A stretch of DNA of 6,910 nucleotides from Bacteroidota bacterium. GTDB taxonomy: Bacteria > Bacteroidota > Bacteroidia > Bacteroidales > CAJPTX01. Positions 6,442 to 6,910 of this stretch are shown here, piece after piece (the stretch's first letter is position 1; each line of letters begins with the position of its first letter). The notes beneath the pieces are model-generated. The model saw only the letters and a program-made list of their open reading frames with translations, did not search any database and was not told where the DNA came from. The position numbers and the translations under genes are program-made. Location of the stretch: NCBI GenBank assembly GCA_002748015.1, contig PDRH01000122.1, positions 1-6,910 on the forward strand. Reading direction: 5' to 3'.

Positions 6442-6473
6442 CAAATGTAGCCAACATCCACGCATTCCCCAAA
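6442..6473 (-). promoter_or_regulatory. Bacteroidetes-type promoter of ribD (TTTG-N20-TACATTTG)
   Basis: Read on the minus strand, TTTG (6473-6470) is followed after exactly 20 nt by TACATTTG (6449-6442), matching both boxes and the spacing of the Bacteroidetes housekeeping promoter. Transcription should start near 6436, about a dozen bases before the ribD ATG at 6424. The TTTG box is only 3 nt from the prmC start codon on the other strand. Confidence 0.75.
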
Positions 6474-6476
6474 GCC

Positions 6477-6910
6477 ATGAACCGCATAGCGTTCCGCAGA
6501 GCCCTCACTAGCACCCTGGCCCCCATCATACCGCCGGAGGAGCTGCATGACCACGAGGCCCTAATCACCGAGTACCTCCTCGGCTGCCAGCTTCATGACC
6601 TTATCCTCAGCCCGAACAGCCCCGTTCCCCCGGAGGTCCTTCCCCAGCTCGATGGCATAGCGCAACGCCTGGCCACCCAGGAACCCATACAGTACATACT
6701 CGGCTACGCCTATTTCTACGGTCGACGTTTCCGAGTAACGCCCCAGACCCTCATCCCCCGGCCCGAAACGGAGGAGCTATGCCAGCTGATACTCCGCACC
6801 TATACTGACCCCACCCCCATTCGAGGCCTCGATATCGGCACCGGCACCGCCTGCATCCCCATTACCCTTGCCTGCGAGAATGGGTACATCCATATGCAGG
6901 CCGGAGAAAT
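6477..6910 (+). CDS. prmC: PrmC (HemK), release-factor glutamine methyltransferase, N-terminal part
   Basis: PrmC methylates the Gln of the GGQ motif in release factors RF1 and RF2, using S-adenosylmethionine, and so speeds translation termination. From the ATG at 6477, 144 residues are visible, about half of the usual length of roughly 280, and the gene runs off the window. Residues 1-70 form the helical N-terminal domain that recognises the release factor. The family signature 'PIQYILGYAYFYGRRF' lies at 70-85 and 'TLIPRPETEEL' at 91-101. The SAM-binding motif I, 'GLDIGTGTACIPITLA', is at 117-132. The catalytic NPPY motif would come later, outside the window. An in-frame ATG further in (6547) would lose part of the N-terminal domain, so 6477 is preferred; the TATCTTTG element 38 nt upstream fits this. 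No Shine-Dalgarno is seen. The gene is divergent from ribD, with 52 nt between start codons. Confidence 0.93.
   Translation, partial: MNRIAFRRALTSTLAPIIPPEELHDHEALITEYLLGCQLHDLILSPNSPVPPEVLPQLDGIAQRLATQEPIQYILGYAYFYGRRFRVTPQTLIPRPETEELCQLILRTYTDPTPIRGLDIGTGTACIPITLACENGYIHMQAGE

Noticed and set aside
6425..6568. 48-codon N-terminal extension of ribD
   Set aside because: It crosses the ribD promoter and runs antisense to the start of prmC, and the shorter protein already has the normal family length.
3056..6662. CATAGCG occurring five times on the plus strand (3056, 3244, 5191, 6485, 6656)
   Set aside because: More than chance for a 7-mer, but scattered in genes and gaps with no fixed spacing or frame; more likely genome word preference than a site.

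Overview
The window looks like chromosomal DNA of a Bacteroidetes bacterium, most likely in or near Porphyromonas. Four signs point there: a C-terminal type IX secretion (T9SS) sorting domain, a DUF4290 gene directly upstream of murA, a MurA with the 'PGGDKIGRRRLDTH' form of the catalytic loop, and promoters of the Bacteroidetes type (TAnnTTTG, in one case with TTTG 20 nt upstream). The genus is an inference from protein flavour. Shine-Dalgarno sites are mostly absent, as is usual in this phylum.

Layout, left to right. (1) 2-904 is the 3' part of a secreted, T9SS-exported surface protein with a Gly/Ser plus poly-Asp linker; a strong terminator follows (926-959). (2) 990-3038 is a probable two-gene unit, a DUF4290 protein (1036-1665) and murA (1725-3038), driven by a TATCTTTG promoter at 990-997. 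(3) 3112-4889 is grpE-dnaJ, two parts of the DnaK chaperone system, ended by a second strong terminator (4917-4947). (4) 4948-5329 is a 382-nt non-coding stretch holding a duplicated hairpin-like repeat. (5) 5330-6424 (minus) is ribD, the bifunctional riboflavin deaminase/reductase. (6) 6477-6910 (plus) is the start of prmC, the methyltransferase that modifies release factors; it runs off the end of the window. ribD and prmC are divergent and their promoter elements interlock in a 53-bp gap.

The genes serve separate housekeeping jobs: cell wall (murA), protein folding (grpE, dnaJ), cofactor synthesis (ribD), translation termination (prmC), plus one exported accessory protein. I see no mobile element, CRISPR array, tRNA or rRNA, and no convincing novel multi-gene system. 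The points most worth a second look are the Cys-to-Asp MurA active site, the overlapping ribD/prmC promoters, the repeat pair in the dnaJ-ribD gap, and three starts (DUF4290, grpE, ribD) where the longest open frame is probably not the real protein.
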